Shown one piece after another: positions 39,552-51,825 of a stretch of DNA of 64,000 nt. The stretch is from Pristionchus mayeri (taxonomy: Eukaryota > Nematoda > Chromadorea > Rhabditida > Neodiplogasteridae). How positions within the stretch are numbered: position 1 is the stretch's first letter; each line of letters opens with the position of its first letter. The DNA lies in NCBI GenBank assembly GCA_036245805.1, contig BTRK01000005.1:19320984-19384983 (forward strand), given 5' to 3'. The position numbers were made by a program, and so were the translations under genes. Below the pieces are notes generated by a model that did no database searches, was not told the origin of the DNA, and was given only the letters and a program-made list of their open reading frames with translations.

Positions 39552-41575
39552 GAGTGACTATCTGAGACAACAGAGCAAATCCATCTATAGGCCGTACAGC
39601 GAAAAATAAAGTACTGATTTTAAGCTCTCCCTAGGGTTAACTTTTCACGTAGAGTTTGAAAATCAACCTTAGAAAGCCGTATCTCTGACCCATCATTTCG
39701 TGTGATGCGCTGAAGTTGGGTGGTCGGTTTTTCTATCTTTTAAACGGCTGATCCAAAACCCATAAATGCATAGTAATTCTGAAAGAGCTCGAAGAGATAA
39801 GCATTTTTACTGTTAGAAGTGAAACGATAGCTCATTTGGGAAAAAACTTATCGTCATTTGAATTATCAAATTGGTCGTCGTAAAAAGGTTACATGCGAAG
39901 CGCACTTTTAAGTATGTTCATTAAATTCCTCGTGAAAAGTTACTCTAGGATGCAAATTTCGGCGCAAAATAAGGCGCATGCGAGGGGTTTCCCAATTAGC
40001 GGAAAAGGACTCAATTGTTAGGAATTTCAGTTTTTTCGTTTCTATCGTCTCCATTTTCATTATTTCGAAGTAGAGTTGACGAAAAAATAAGTTTAAAGAT
40101 TGGGAAATGTGAATTATCATCGAAAAATCCGTGTTTGAATCGTTCGAAAAATATCGGATTTCGAATTCCCGATTGTGCTCAAATTTGGGCAAATGAAAGT
40201 GTGGATTTTCGAACATTTGAAGGTGCGCTTTCTGCATGAAGTAAAGAATACTTCCGCGTAAATAAGAAAATGGGCATATAAGCTTCTGTGCGCACTTCTA
40301 GGTTCGGGTTTTTGACATTGAACATTGCAAAATTGGTACTATCGACAAACATTTTACGATTGAAATAGACTGAAATCAAGTCAATTTGGTTATTTCACAC
40401 CACAATGCAATTTATAATGCAAAAATAAAGCAGCATATTCGGCTCATTAGTACGTAACTACGCAATCAATTATTATGACAAATCTAGATTTTGAATAAAT
40501 TGGATCCAAAATATCTTTTAAAGTGGAGCACCTGTCGAACTTGTTTCTATTTAATGTTACTACTCTACTACTCTCATATAGCTAACTATAAATTACGAAA
40601 GTTTTCAGAGCGAAATGGCCGAAATTTCAGTGGGTAAACTTTGGGAAAATCGAGAATTTGTTTTTGCGAAATAAGATATCCGCAATTTTTGATGCTTTCT
40701 TTTTTGTATTATAAATTGGATTATGGTGTGAAATCACCAAATTGACTTGATTTCAGTCGATTTCAATCGTAAAATGTTTGTCGATAGTACCAATTTTGCA
40801 ATGTTCAATGTCAAAAACCCGAAACTAGAAGTGCGCACAGAAGCTTATATGCCCATTTTCTTATTTACGCGGAAGTATTCTTTACTTCATGCAGAAAGCG
40901 CACCTTCAAATGTTCGAAAATCCACACTTTCATTTGCCCAAATTTGAGCAAAATCGGGAATTCGAAATCCGATATTTTTCGAACGATTCAAACACGGATT
41001 TTTCGATGATAATTCACATTTCCCAATCTTGAAACTTATTTTTTCGTCAACTCTACTTCGAAATAGTGAAAATGGAGACGATAGAAACGAAAAAACTGAA
41101 ATTCCTAACAATTGAGTCCTTTTCCGCTATTTGGGAAACCCCTTGGGTGCGCCTCTTTTTGCGTGCAACTTTGTCCCTAGGGGTAATTTTTCAAGAGGAT
41201 TCGAATAAACATAGCTAAAAGTGCGCACGGTGTGAACAAACATACATGTAGGCAATTTTGAAATTTCAAACGTCCACAACTTTTTTCACAGATGAGCTAG
41301 GCCTTCATTTCCAACCGGAAAAATGCTTATCTCGTCGAGGTCTTTCAGAATTACTATATATGTATTGGGTTTGGATCAGCCGTTCACGATTTACAAAAAC
41401 CGACCCCAGCGTTGAGGCGCGCCACAGAAAATGAGTGGTCAGAGATACGGCTTCCTAAGGTCGATTTTCGAACTCTACGTGAAAAGTTATCCCTAGGGGA
41501 ATCTTAAAATCAGCACTTTATTTTTCGCTGTACGGCATCTGGTCAGTTCTCTCAGATAGTCACTCTTATATTCGA
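39552..41575. mobile_element. Foldback element E7, 2 kb
   Basis: Begins GAGTGACTATCTGAGA and ends TCTCAGATAGTCACTC, with arms of about 890 bp and a loop near 40440-40690. It adjoins E6 with only ATAT between. Mirrored open frames (MQKAHLQMFENPHFHLPKF-like and its counterpart) exist in both arms with few differences, but they look like palindrome by-products. Confidence 0.85.
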
Positions 41576-42132
41576 GACCGTCGAAATCATAATGTTGTCA
41601 TGAAAAAACATCTGATATTTTGATGTCTGTGGCTTCGTAGTAGCTATCTCCTGTGCAATTTTGAAGTCGTTTCATAAATAGGTTCATGAGTTATGGGTAG
41701 AAGTGTTGATGAAGCCTACATGCAGTCTGGCTTAACCGGCCGAGATGGTGCAAATTGAAGTTCACCACGATGATCAGAAACTTTGACTACCCCTATAGGC
41801 AACTTCGAAAATTCGATGTCGACTCTTACGCGAACGGGCTCATAGAAGGTTGATGATTGCTACAGCGAATTAGTCACTGCATCGAAATTAGCAATCAGCA
41901 CTACTCGAGAAACACTGTCAATTTTACTACTTGGGTCCCTTCTCGGTTTTTACGCAGCCGAAGCCTACTCGGAATGAAAACTACTCGGAATCCTTATGAA
42001 AATAGCGGAGGCCCTTCTCGTACCACCTGCTTTGGTTGATACGATCTCCTCAAGAAGGGCAACTTTTTTGTCTATGAAAAGACCATGTCACCTCTTCATC
42101 TTATTCGCGTTCTGTTCTCACGTAGGTTAAAG
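41576..42132. other. Short non-coding stretch between E7 and the Helitron-like element
   Basis: No gene and no inverted repeat seen; AT-rich. Confidence 0.4.
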
Positions 42133-42877
42133 TTACTATGTAGAAAAAAGATGAAACGTCTGTCTGTCAGTGGGTCTGTCTGTCTGTCTGTCTGTCCGTA
42201 ACGCTCGTATCTCGGCTCAAAATCATCGCCCAGACCCCGCACAGGTACCATTGTGACCGCCTTGCCCACCGCTATATTTTGCTTATCTTACATCATCACT
42301 ATGCAATATGACGCAATCGATATTTCGCAATATATCGTAATTTTCGTCTTTCGCACATATTTCGCTTCAAACGTATCGTCCAGATCCCGGACCTTGACCA
42401 ATCGACTCCCCAGAATGAGCTCTTTCAAAATTTGATAATACGTCATCATTATGCAATAAGAAGCAATAATGGTGTTTTCGTCCATATTTTTTAAGCAAAA
42501 ATGCTTCCCAACCTGCTCTCATCCCCCGCAGCGTGAGCCTTTTACAACGTTTTAAGCAGGCTCTCACCAGTCGCTTACAATTATTTGCATGCCTAAAACT
42601 GGTACTAAACGTGGTCCACTGACATTCCATGCGGTTTTTTAAGCAAAATGCTTCCCAACTTGCTCTCATCCCCCGCAGCGTGAGCGTCGTGAAAGGCTCG
42701 TGAGGCCGAGGGCGATCCGAAAAAGTTGGGATGGGGCGAAGCCCCATCACAACTTTTTCGGATCGCCCGAGGCCTCACGAGCCTTTTACAACGTTTTAAG
42801 CAGGCTCTCACCAGTCTCATTCAACTTTTGTCTTGAACACACAACCCAACTGTCACGTAGCGACCGAAGGTCGCTAG
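42133..42877 (+). mobile_element. Helitron-like element, second copy (longer)
   Basis: A GATGAAACGTCTGTCTGTC start with (GTCT)n, then AT-rich DNA, internal duplications of GCTTCCCAACTTGCTCTCATC and CACGAGCCTTTTACAACG, the palindrome CCGAAAAAGTTGGGATGGGG / its complement (42717-42763), and the 3' hairpin GCGACC-GAA-GGTCGC plus TAGT. The last 180 bp match the RPA49-intron copy closely. No Rep/helicase frame. Confidence 0.65.
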
Positions 42878-43113
42878 TTACCCAACATGGACGAAATTGA
42901 CCCCCTATTTTATTGTCCTCAATCTAATAGCCGATGGCTGAATTACCCGAAAAAGAATACACCAAAATGTGAAAAATCAATAATAGTCCCAGGAGGTGAC
43001 TGGAAAGGATCAGAGTGAAGTTGCCTGATCTCACTTTTGCACACTCTCTCATACGCGCGCCGCGCGCACAATGCGTCTTAGGATCAGGATTTCGTCCTTG
43101 TTGGGTAACTTTA
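42877..43113. mobile_element. MITE with GTTACCCAACA ends, copy 1
   Basis: Left end AGTTACCCAACATGGACGAA, right end TTCGTCCTTGTTGGGTAACT. It abuts the 3' end of the Helitron-like element. The interior shares GAAGTTGCCTGATC and ACACTCTCTC segments with the element at 62209-62455. Confidence 0.6.
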
Positions 43114-43286
43114 AAAGGAACCCTGGGCAGAATATGCGCACATTGTAGAAGAAGAAGGGTACTCTATATCCATTTGTGGCCCGAACTCTCACTCAATATG
43201 AGAAGGCGCAGTAACTCATTCGTTCGATTTCTCTAGATCTCACGGAGGCTCGACTTAAATAAAGAATCGAGGTGTGGCAGCAATTG

Positions 43287-44465
43287 CTCAACCACGGATC
43301 CATTCTTCAATTGGCAAACTAGAACATCTCTGTGGTAAGTGTATCACCTATGATAACCCAGAGAGGATACTGCAGCGGTTGGATTCCGATGAAAAGCGCC
43401 AGTCAATACCGAAGAGAGAAGTACACATAAAGAAGAAGCTGCTCAATTTGTTAGTCTAGACGCTCAGCCCCGTCCACTTTGAGATTCTTCCTGAATGTGC
43501 CAGTCATATCTATAGTCGTCGACATGGCGAGGAGCTGGGCGAAGGCGGCAGACAGCACTCCACTGAGGTGGATGACCATGGGCCCTGGGAAAATTCATAT
43601 TGCGACTCGAGCTCTTCCACCCCCCCCCCCCTACCTCCCCTCCTCCCCAATGTTCCAAACTATTGAGGAAGACTCAGGACAATTTAAAAAATATATTTTC
43701 TAGACCTCTGCCAATTATGGAAGCAAGATATATTTTATAATTAAAGATATACAGGTCCTGGTCATCATTATAGTCGTCGACTTGGCGAGGAGCTGGGCGA
43801 TGGCGGCAGACAGCACTTCACTGAGGTGGATGAACACGGACCCCGGGGAAAAATCATATTGCGACTCGAGCTCTTCCACACCCCCCCCCCCCCTACCTCC
43901 CCTCCTCCCCGATGTTCCAAACTATTGAGGAAGACACAGGACAATTAAAAAAAATATATTTTCTAGACTTTTGCCAATTATGGAAGAAGGATATATTTTA
44001 TAATTAAAGATATATAGGTCCTGGTCATCATTATAGTCGTCGACATGGCGAGGAGCTCGGCGAAGGCGGCAGACAGCACTTCACTGAGGTGGATGACCAT
44101 GGGCCCTGGGAAAATTCATATTGCGACTCGAGACTCGAGCTCTTCCACACCCCCCCCCCCCACCTCCCCTCCTCCCCGACGTTCCAAACTATTGATGAAG
44201 ACACAGGACAATTTAAAAAAAAATATTTTCTAGACCTCTGCCAATTATGGAAGCAGATATATTTTATAATTAAAGATATATAGGTTCTGGTCATCATTAT
44301 AGTCGTCAACATGGCGAGGAGTTGGGCGATAGCGGCAAACAGAACTTCACTGTGATGGATGACCACGGACCCCGGGGAAAAGTCATATTGCGACTCGAGC
44401 ACTTCCACACCGGCTATCAGAGTCCCTCCCAGACTCCATAGAAATATATTGTTCTTCATAGACAA
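43287..44465 (-). pseudogene. Four-fold tandem exon duplication of a membrane protein (possibly ABC transporter-like)
   Basis: Four units start at about 43511, 43771, 44031 and 44298, with a period of 260-267 bp. Each contains, on the minus strand, a homologous exon: the 5'-most unit reads NNIFLWSLGGTLIAGVEVLE, then SPGSVVIHHSEVLFAAIAQL and LAMLTTIMMTRT; the others read PMVIHLSGVLSAAFAQLLAM, SVFIHLSEVLSAAIAQLLAK and PMVIHLSEVLSAAFAELLAM. Two units have one base fewer before the exon, but an ATTTTCCCAG acceptor there would restore the frame. The pattern hydrophobic-G-x-SPG-x-V-hydrophobic resembles the last membrane helix of ABC transporter domains, but this is weak. Each unit except the last also has a 12-13 base C run. 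No ATP-binding part is found, so it is probably a fragment. Confidence 0.4.
43511..44420. repeat. Tandem repeat, four units of about 260 bp
   Basis: Units share TATAGTCGTCGACATGGCGA, a GACTCGAGCTCTTCCAC plus poly-C tract, CTATTGAGGAAGAC and AAATATATTTTCTAGAC. The last unit is truncated before the poly-C. Confidence 0.9.
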
Positions 44466-44530
44466 TGCGAGACCGCGTCACGCAAAAATCACAACAGATG
44501 ATGTCTCTCCCTCCTTTTCAATTTATTAAT

Positions 44531-45364
44531 TTTTCTCTGCTCTCAGGACCCGTTGGCAACCTTTGAAATCTGGAATAGCTTACTCATGGGCCGCGACACG
44601 GCTGTGTCAGTGATTTTCCGAAAGCTTATGGATACTCCTCAGCATTTCCTTGTCAGAAGCAGTTGGACAAACTTGGAATCGAATGGATACCCCATTCACG
44701 TATTCACCGGATATAGATATCCCCTTTCGACTACCACTACTTCCGATCTCTCCGTGCTTTTTGTCGTGGAAATAAGTTCGCCAACCAAGATGCACCCTAT
44801 AGAACTTTCCAGTTATGAATCGACCCTAAGCCCCAGGACTTCTGGAGGATAGGAATCGAGACCCTGCCTGATCGATGGAAGAAGGTGGTGGGAGAGATGG
44901 GAGAAATATATACATTGTTAAAGAAATAAATAAGACAAAGAAAACAAAAACAACTCCGGGAACTTATGGGACACCCTATATACATATTTTTCCCAAAAGT
45001 CAGTCCCTCTAGTGGACTGGCACAACCTACGAGTGGGTCTCATCAGTTCACTCCCACTCAAAACAATCGTCACTTCCAAACTCCCGCTTCACAACACTAC
45101 TAATATTTACACGACGTTTAGAATCGGGAGAGTAAACTCTTGGTGCATTGGATTCTCCACTCCGGGCAGTAAACAGCTTCCGTTCACTTTCCCTCTCAGC
45201 TCTTCTCACTTTCTCCTGTGGTTATCCTCATTAGCTGACAAAGGAAAGTGAGAAATGGGCAGCAGGCAAAGGTCACGGCATGCATGAGGATGGAGGGAGA
45301 GGGGGGAGGGGGAGGGATAAGGGAGGAGGGAGTTATGCCCATCCAGTCTCTACCCATTCCACTC
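44531..45364. other. Region without a confident gene
   Basis: One 99-codon plus-strand frame at 44553-44852 follows a TCTCAG acceptor and reads TFEIWNSLLMGRDTAVS; it is unrecognised and stands alone. The stretch 45280-45340 is G/A-rich. No conserved domain is seen. Confidence 0.4.
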
Positions 45365-47072
45365 ATGCTGCTCACTACTCTACTCCTACTCGCCATTCCG
45401 GCTGTTGCTTCATTTGTAAGTTCCTTCAGCTATTCTGAAATGGTGCAGAAGATGCAGAAATGATGAATGTGATCTCTCAGGAGATTGATCCTCACTACTT
45501 CGTGTATCCCAATCGACCAGAGCACTTCATCGACCCCAAAGTGCAAAGGAGGAGTCTGCTGTGAGTACACCATCTGCCGTTGCTTCCAGAATGCCATCAA
45601 GAAAAATCTTAGTCGCAGTGAAAATTCTCAATTCTCTCGTTCAGTCCGTTCCTCAAAGTGCGTGATCTGCCCATGAGTGGACTGGTGTATCTCAATCGGA
45701 TCAAGCCCATCGGAGATAGCAGTGAGGAGGAGACCGAAGACAAGAAGATCGGCGCCGAGATCGGTATCCCCTTCTTCTAGTGACCCTTAGTATTCCGACT
45801 TGTTCATTATTGTTGCAACGGCTGAAAGATATCCAGCTGACCATGGGTTCCTCTCAGTTTTTCGACCTTCACTGGCATTGTCTATCCGGTTCATCTCTCC
45901 ATCCCTACGAGAGGGATATGGAGATACAACTAACTGCTAGCTGGCTGTCCAGATTAGATATGTTCCCTGCCGATTTTATGTCTATTTGATTCATGCCTTC
46001 GAAGAAGTGAGCAGCATGCCAAAACATCACTCACAAATTGGGTCGGAAAGCAGCGTAGAACGGCATAATTGGCCAGATTCCCTAAGGTTCTAATTTCTCT
46101 AAATCAACGACAAAGCCACAAACAGGAGAGAATTGGAATTGCAGACACCGTTGTGCAGACTCTCAAGGACTCGGGCGAAGAGAACACCTCAGCTGGAGCG
46201 AAGGTGGATCTCTCCTCTTGACCTACCCTCGATGGATCGATAATCTCAGATCGATCCTTCGTTCCCCACTCCCTCTCCCACTGCTGCTCCCTTCCCTCAG
46301 CCCCAGATTCCCTTCCCTTGGCAGAGAGGAATCGTCCAACCAGATCAAACCAATCCCCAATTCAGAGTCAGATCTGCACCCACACAGGCAAGTTACCACT
46401 AATTCAACATGGCAATGAGTCTTTTTTTTCTTCCACGATTTGGAACCGTAAATTTGGCTCCTTATTCTCCTCCTTAATGATGATTAATGATGCTTTGTGT
46501 AGAACTTTCTATCTCTGATAGACATGTGTTCCTTCTTCAATCCTAGATGCAGTTCTAATCTCTTCTCATTAAGTTCGTTCATCAGCCCGTAGTCGGTTCA
46601 GCCTTCGTTCAATCTCAGTACCCCCACTATCCCTATCCCATCCTCCCTCAGGAACTTCCCCAGGTACAGCCCTCCTCTGTCCTCTCCTCTCTTCTTCCTC
46701 TTCAGCTCACCCGAGACGAGTCTTCCGGGGACGAATTGACAGTGGTCGCTCCCTCTCTTCCACTCGGAAGTGCAGTGGGACAGAACCCTTCCTCGGTCCA
46801 GCTGCTGCCCGTTGAGGGAAGGAGGATTCTACACTCGGGATCGCCCCACCTCAATCCCCTTGGTGAGATCAGTCACGAAGTGTGGAAAATGCATCGATTT
46901 GGAATATGACTTCAATTTGTGTGCCTGTAGACAACAGCCGGTATGGATAAGCGGTGTATGCAATAATCCTTTATCAGAGGTTCCATTCCGTGCACATGGC
47001 ATCCCCACCCACAACGGGCCTCTCTCCGACAACAAACTCGTCTCGATCTCCGTATTCCGACTCGGCCACTGA
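45365..47072 (+). CDS. Predicted secreted protein of unknown function
   Basis: Signal peptide MLLTTLLLLAIPAVASF at 45365, then exons that join in frame: EIDPHYFVYPNRPEHFIDPK; PFLKVRDLPMSGLVYLNRIK plus an acidic segment EEETEDKKIGAEI; DTVVQTLKDSGEENTSAGAK; PQIPFPWQRGIVQPDQTNPQ; FVHQPVVGSAFVQSQYPHYP; LTRDESSGDELTVVAPSLPL with VEGRRILHSGSPHLNPL; and EVPFRAHGIPTHNGPLSDNK ending FRLGH at 47072. The protein is rich in Pro, Gln and Ser with no cysteine pattern, suggesting an extracellular disordered or matrix protein. The intron after SAPTQ (46387) has a GC donor. An alternative 3' end would splice to VSNCTLEALGLLP and DIVTEFFDSEV (stop 47488), but that overlaps the antisense receptor exon. Confidence 0.6.
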
Positions 47073-47311
47073 TCTTTGATCTCTCTCCTCTTCTCACACC
47101 TCCGCCCTCCTCGCGACACTCGTAGTCAAGGTGTCGAACTGCACACTCGAGGCCCTCGGTCTCCTCCCACACAGACTCCTGCAGGGTAAGGTAGATAGAG
47201 AGGAGTACTGTAGTTACGGTATATTGACGCATTGATTGCTAATAATGAATAAGTACATATTATGTGTGTGGTGTTGCCCGATAAAAGAGTTGTTTACTGC
47301 TTTTCGTTCTC

Positions 47312-49832
47312 TCACCGATAGACATTGTGACGGAATTCTTTGACTCGGAAGTAGCAGAGAGGTTGGAGGAGGGAATGGAGGGAGATGAAGAGATAACAGA
47401 CGTACTTCAGGGCCATATTCGACTGCTGTTGGCTGTTCCTGAAGGGAAGGAGAGTATTACAAGGAAGGAGAGAAGAACAACGGAGTAGAAAAGCAGATTA
47501 CATGTTAGTGAGGCGAAAAGTGTTCACCTCACTAGCATGTAATCTACAATTTACTCACAAATCTAATTACAAATTTGCTAGATTTGTACCATTTGTAAGG
47601 TCACTGAAAAGTATGGAAGAGGAATGGGAGGAGGATAGAAGTGGTAGCTCACTGGCTGAGATGAATCACTTGGAGTATCTGTGAGATGGCGTAGTTGAGT
47701 AGGAAGATGCAATAGACGACGATTACACTCCCTATCACTATCGCGTATTTCTTCCTTCGAATGGCCGTTCCATGCGAACTCCTCCGTTTCTTCTTCTCGT
47801 TGAGACCTTCTGAAGTCATCGTTGAAGAGGAGAACAGTGAAGGAACGAACCTCCATCGTGAAGATCATTCCCATTCGAAAGGGCCTCCAGTTCACTTTTC
47901 AACTGCAAAAACGTAATTTTTCTTGAGTAAGTGAGTAAAATCTCACTTTGTTGTCATCATTGACGAGTTTCGAGATTATTTTAATGAGGAAGAAGTAAGT
48001 GCAGCAAGTGAAGAGAAGGCCCACGATGCAGAAAACAACCTGAGAATTGAATTATTTACTTGAAAACAACCCCTTTGAAGTGCGCTTCTTCAACGGAAGG
48101 AAGATAACAATGCTTTCGAAATTATGTTTTCCGTTCTTCGCCGAAGCTTCGAGTGCGTAAAGCACTGAGTTCGGCTATCCAAAGATGAGATATCATTGGC
48201 AAAGAGGCTCTGAATATGGAGTGTAACTGACGACGGATAGGTAGAATGCGTAGTGGGAGACAGCAGAGGAAGTCTCGTATTGGATGCACTCGGCGAAGGT
48301 TCGATTCACTGAAAGGAGAGCTCTCCCATCGATCCCCTCCCCTCCCTCCCTCCCCCCCCTCACCCTTGAACTTGAATGGGTTGTCCGGACTGAGGGGGTT
48401 CTCTAGACAGTCGTTGTCTATCTTGATTCCTCTGTTGCGGGAATCTGCCTGCAGGATCGACGTCCCCACTACGAAGGCACCAGAAAGAACCCAGGTGAGC
48501 ACGATCACCGAGATCACTCGGTTCCTGCATCAGGATGCTGTAGGGCTGTTGAGGATATCGCGAATATTGTATGTACTAGTACACAATAACCATTCTTGAA
48601 CTATGATTGTACTCCTGATCTTGACTCGTAATACGCAGAAAGGCATGAGGAATCAATGTTATTCACCTGCCGTTCATTCGTTATTTTTCACACTTCCTCT
48701 TCTATTCTCAGCCAGCGTGTTTCTCATATTTTTAGTTTCGAGAATTCATCTGCGAAATTGCACTAGAGAAACAGATGTTGAGTTGGATGCGCGTTATTTG
48801 GAGGACTACGATTAACTCAATTGGATTGGCTCACTAGCAATGTTAGGAGAAGTCTCTTTATTTCACTTTCCCGGTTATCTTACTTTCTTCTTCCGAGGTA
48901 GGACTTCGATAGTGAATTATACTCACTTGGTGACGAGGAGAGAGTATCGGAGGGGATTGGAGATGAAGATGAATTCATTGAGAGTGATCATCATCAGATT
49001 AACTATCGTCACGATGTTCGCGAACCTCAATGAAACTCCCTTCTCCTTCACATATTTCAATATCTCTCTGGATGCTCTTCCCTTCCCTTCTCTTCTCTGA
49101 ATCCTCCCCTCTGCACTCTTTTCCTCTCTTCCTTCAACATTAAACAGATTCTGCAGTGTACTGCGTGGTGGATGATCGTCCCCCCCCCCCCCTCAGACAA
49201 TGAAGGACCCCAATTACTCGTCTGTATTGAGAGTGACCGCCTCTCGATGCACTCTCAAGACTGCACGAAGGGAACTCATTGACACTCTCGTTTGTCACGA
49301 CCCTCCTCCTCACTCCTCTCCCTCTCCCTCTCCCTCTCACGAGTGCAAATGAGGCGGAGAACTCATTTGAGAAATGTGATCAAAATTAGTTTCACAACTT
49401 CGTCCCTCCTCACCTGAGGACCAGTCCACTGTACTGGTCGAGGATGGAACTCCATTGGTCCATTGTCTCTCGCAGGAGCTTCGTTGCAGAGAGAATAGAG
49501 CAGACTCCTCAAAAGAACAGACACTTCCTCTATCCATCCGACTGTTTCACACGTAGCCAGCATTCACCTTCTCCCGTTGGGAATTAGAAGCCCAATGAAA
49601 CAAAAGAGAGAGAGAGAGAGGAAACTGACCTTTGAGGCAGTCGAGGAGGGCGAAGTTGAATATGAGTACGTAGTAGCAGTGGGTGAGTTGTTTCCTCCTC
49701 CTTGAGAGTGAGAAGAGAACGAGTGAATTGAGGGAGATCGCGAGTAGACCAATGGTGATGTAGACGAGACCGAAGAGACGAGCTGCACTTAACCACACTG
49801 CAACACCAACTTCCTCCCCTGTACGTACTAAC
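47312..49832 (-). CDS. Rhodopsin-like seven-helix receptor, 5' end not found
   Basis: G protein-coupled receptor, orphan. The first recognisable exon (from 49820) has VYITIGLLAISLNSLVLFSL, RRRKQLTHCYYVLIFNFALL and DCLK (TM1-TM2). Next VGWIEEVSVLLRSLLYSLCN; then RFANIVTIVNLMMITLNEFI with FISNPLRYSLLVTK (TM3 and the DRY-region equivalent); NRVISVIVLTWVLSGAFVVG (TM4); SSAVSHYAFYLSV and VVFCIVGLLFTCCTYFFLIK (TM5); KKKRRSSHGTAIRRKKYAIV continuing IGSVIVVYCIFLLNYAI (TM6); and a last exon (about 47450-47312) KYVCYLFISLHSLLQPLCYF ending VKEFRHNVYR (TM7 and tail). An acceptor precedes GEEVGVAVW, so at least one upstream exon is missing. The ligand cannot be told from the sequence. Confidence 0.7.
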
Positions 49833-51825
49833 ACTTTACACGTATTTTCCAGTTTCGAACGTTCTCAGCACCACATTGGATATATGGAGAAATCTCATCT
49901 TTTAGTTTTACCAACTTCCTACCTCCCTTCCCCTACCATTCGCCCGCACATCATCCGTATATTGTCCCTCCCAGCCCCCTATCTCCTTCTGATCGCAGCA
50001 TGTGCTTATAAATCCCCTCGGGCCACTCTTTCCACCAGCAGCTTCTTTCCTTCCCTCCTACAATAGACTCAATCTCTCTCTCATACAGGCACCAATTGGA
50101 TTGGCAGAGAATGAAGGCATGCATCTCTCATGTGCTTCCTTCCCTCTTCACCTTCCTCAGTCAATCCCCCTCCCCCCCCCCCTTCCCTCCCATAGTAAAC
50201 ACCAACTCACAATTGTGCCTACTGTTCTTTCACACTTGATTGGAGAAGCATTTGACACATTCTCACTCTTTCTCTCTTGACCCCTCGAGTATCATGTTCC
50301 ATTCGGGCATTTTACACTTCAACATTCGTTTCCGGCTCATTTTTCCGCGTGGTTGCAAAGGAATTCGCTCTTAGTCCCTTGATGGAGGTGTGAGTGACCC
50401 GAGAGAAGGAACGAGTGTCGTCCCGGGGGAGGACTGACGTTGATAGATGAGAAAGGGAGGATAAAGAGAAGGAGAAGAGGGCATCCCCCTGTTGTGCAAC
50501 CGAGTGCTAATCGAGAATGGTTGGATCGACAATGGAATTACGATGACTTCTCCCTTCTCATTCTCCCCTCTCCTTCCCCTTTAATTACGGCCGATTATGA
50601 GCTCATTGTTTGAGTCTCTGGAGTAAGAATAGAGTGGAGAGGCGCCTCCCTCTAAAGGTCTCAGCGTCACGGATCCCCCCCCCCCTCCCACCCTCTTGAT
50701 TCTGTGTATTTTACCACGCAAAATAGGAAGCAAATGGTTCAAAAAACAGGAAATAAAATAGGCGAGAAAGAGGGCACTTCTACGACCACTCAAATGTCGT
50801 AAAACCAGAAGGAGGAGAAGTGAATGGCATTTAGGAGTGATCGACGGGATGGAAGACACTCCCACTCCTATTCTTAGCCCCCCCCCCCCCCCCCCCACTC
50901 CCAGAGGTCCCATCTCCATCATCCCCATTCATACCCGTGTCGTCGTGAGTGATACTCTCTGCAGTAGTCGTCATCTTCTTCCTTCCTTCTGCAAACCAGT
51001 TGACCATCTCGGGAGAGATGGTAGTCACTCCTCCTTCCATCGCCCCCTCAACCACATTAATCACCCTCAATCAGAAGACGAATGAACGTGCGGTGAAAAA
51101 GGAGAAGGAAGGGAAAAGAAATCTCCCCGGGAGGTCATCAATTCCCCCCTTCGTCAGTAGATCGGAACAGAGATGGACTGAAAGATCGAGAGGAAGAGTG
51201 ATGAGGAGAAGGAGAAGGAGAAGGAAGAGATGCAAAGGTGTTACTGAGGAGGAGGAAATAAAGAGGGGTCTGAATCTTCTCATTCCATTCCGGTTGAACG
51301 ACCTCGGCAACCGAAGGGAAACACAAGAATGTCTCCAGACTAGTAAAATAGTACGAGAGAAGTGTTCAACAGTGCGAGTATCCAGGGGAAACAAAAGGAG
51401 AGAAGGGAATGAATGGTGAGGAGGAAAGGAGTAGAAGGAGTCGCAACTGAGTGAAACGAGATCTGCTGGGAAGGGCAGGGAGGGGGATCATGAACTCCCG
51501 GATTAGCCCCCCCCCCCCTACAGAGAGATAGATCCATTCGACGATGGACACTTCTCACGAAATGTACGATTCTTCTTCTGGCAGCAGTGGCAAAGGCGGC
51601 AAAGACAGCCTTTCCTTTCCCTTCAAACTCCGCCCACCGATTCATTGACTCCGCCCCTCAGTTCGCATGTTCGATCGAGGGAAGACATGGATCGGGGAGA
51701 CGGGTGGTTCCCATGGGTTATCTTCGTGAGTGGAGGGAGAGAGGGGGGCTTAAGACCATTCACGAATTAGTAAGTGGGTCCACACTTAAAGGGGACAAAG
51801 GGGGGGGGGGGAAGTCGTCAGAGTG
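49833..51825. other. Low-complexity intergenic region
   Basis: Contains several C or G runs (11-19 bases at 50172, 50675, 50878 and 51507; G run at 51800) and purine-rich DNA. Minus-strand frames such as GGVTTISPEMVNWFAEGRKK (near 51020-50960) and RWAEFEGKGKAVFAAFATAA (near 51640-51580) could be exons, including the missing receptor 5' exon, but none joins convincingly. Confidence 0.4.

Noticed and set aside
40179..41111. Mirrored frames in E7 (LFTRKYSLLHAESAPSNVRK)
   Set aside because: Short, unconserved, present only because the arms are complementary.
51071..51419. Overlapping frames of about 107 and 156 codons on opposite strands
   Set aside because: Low-complexity purine/pyrimidine-rich DNA gives long frames on both strands; neither has domains or splice partners.
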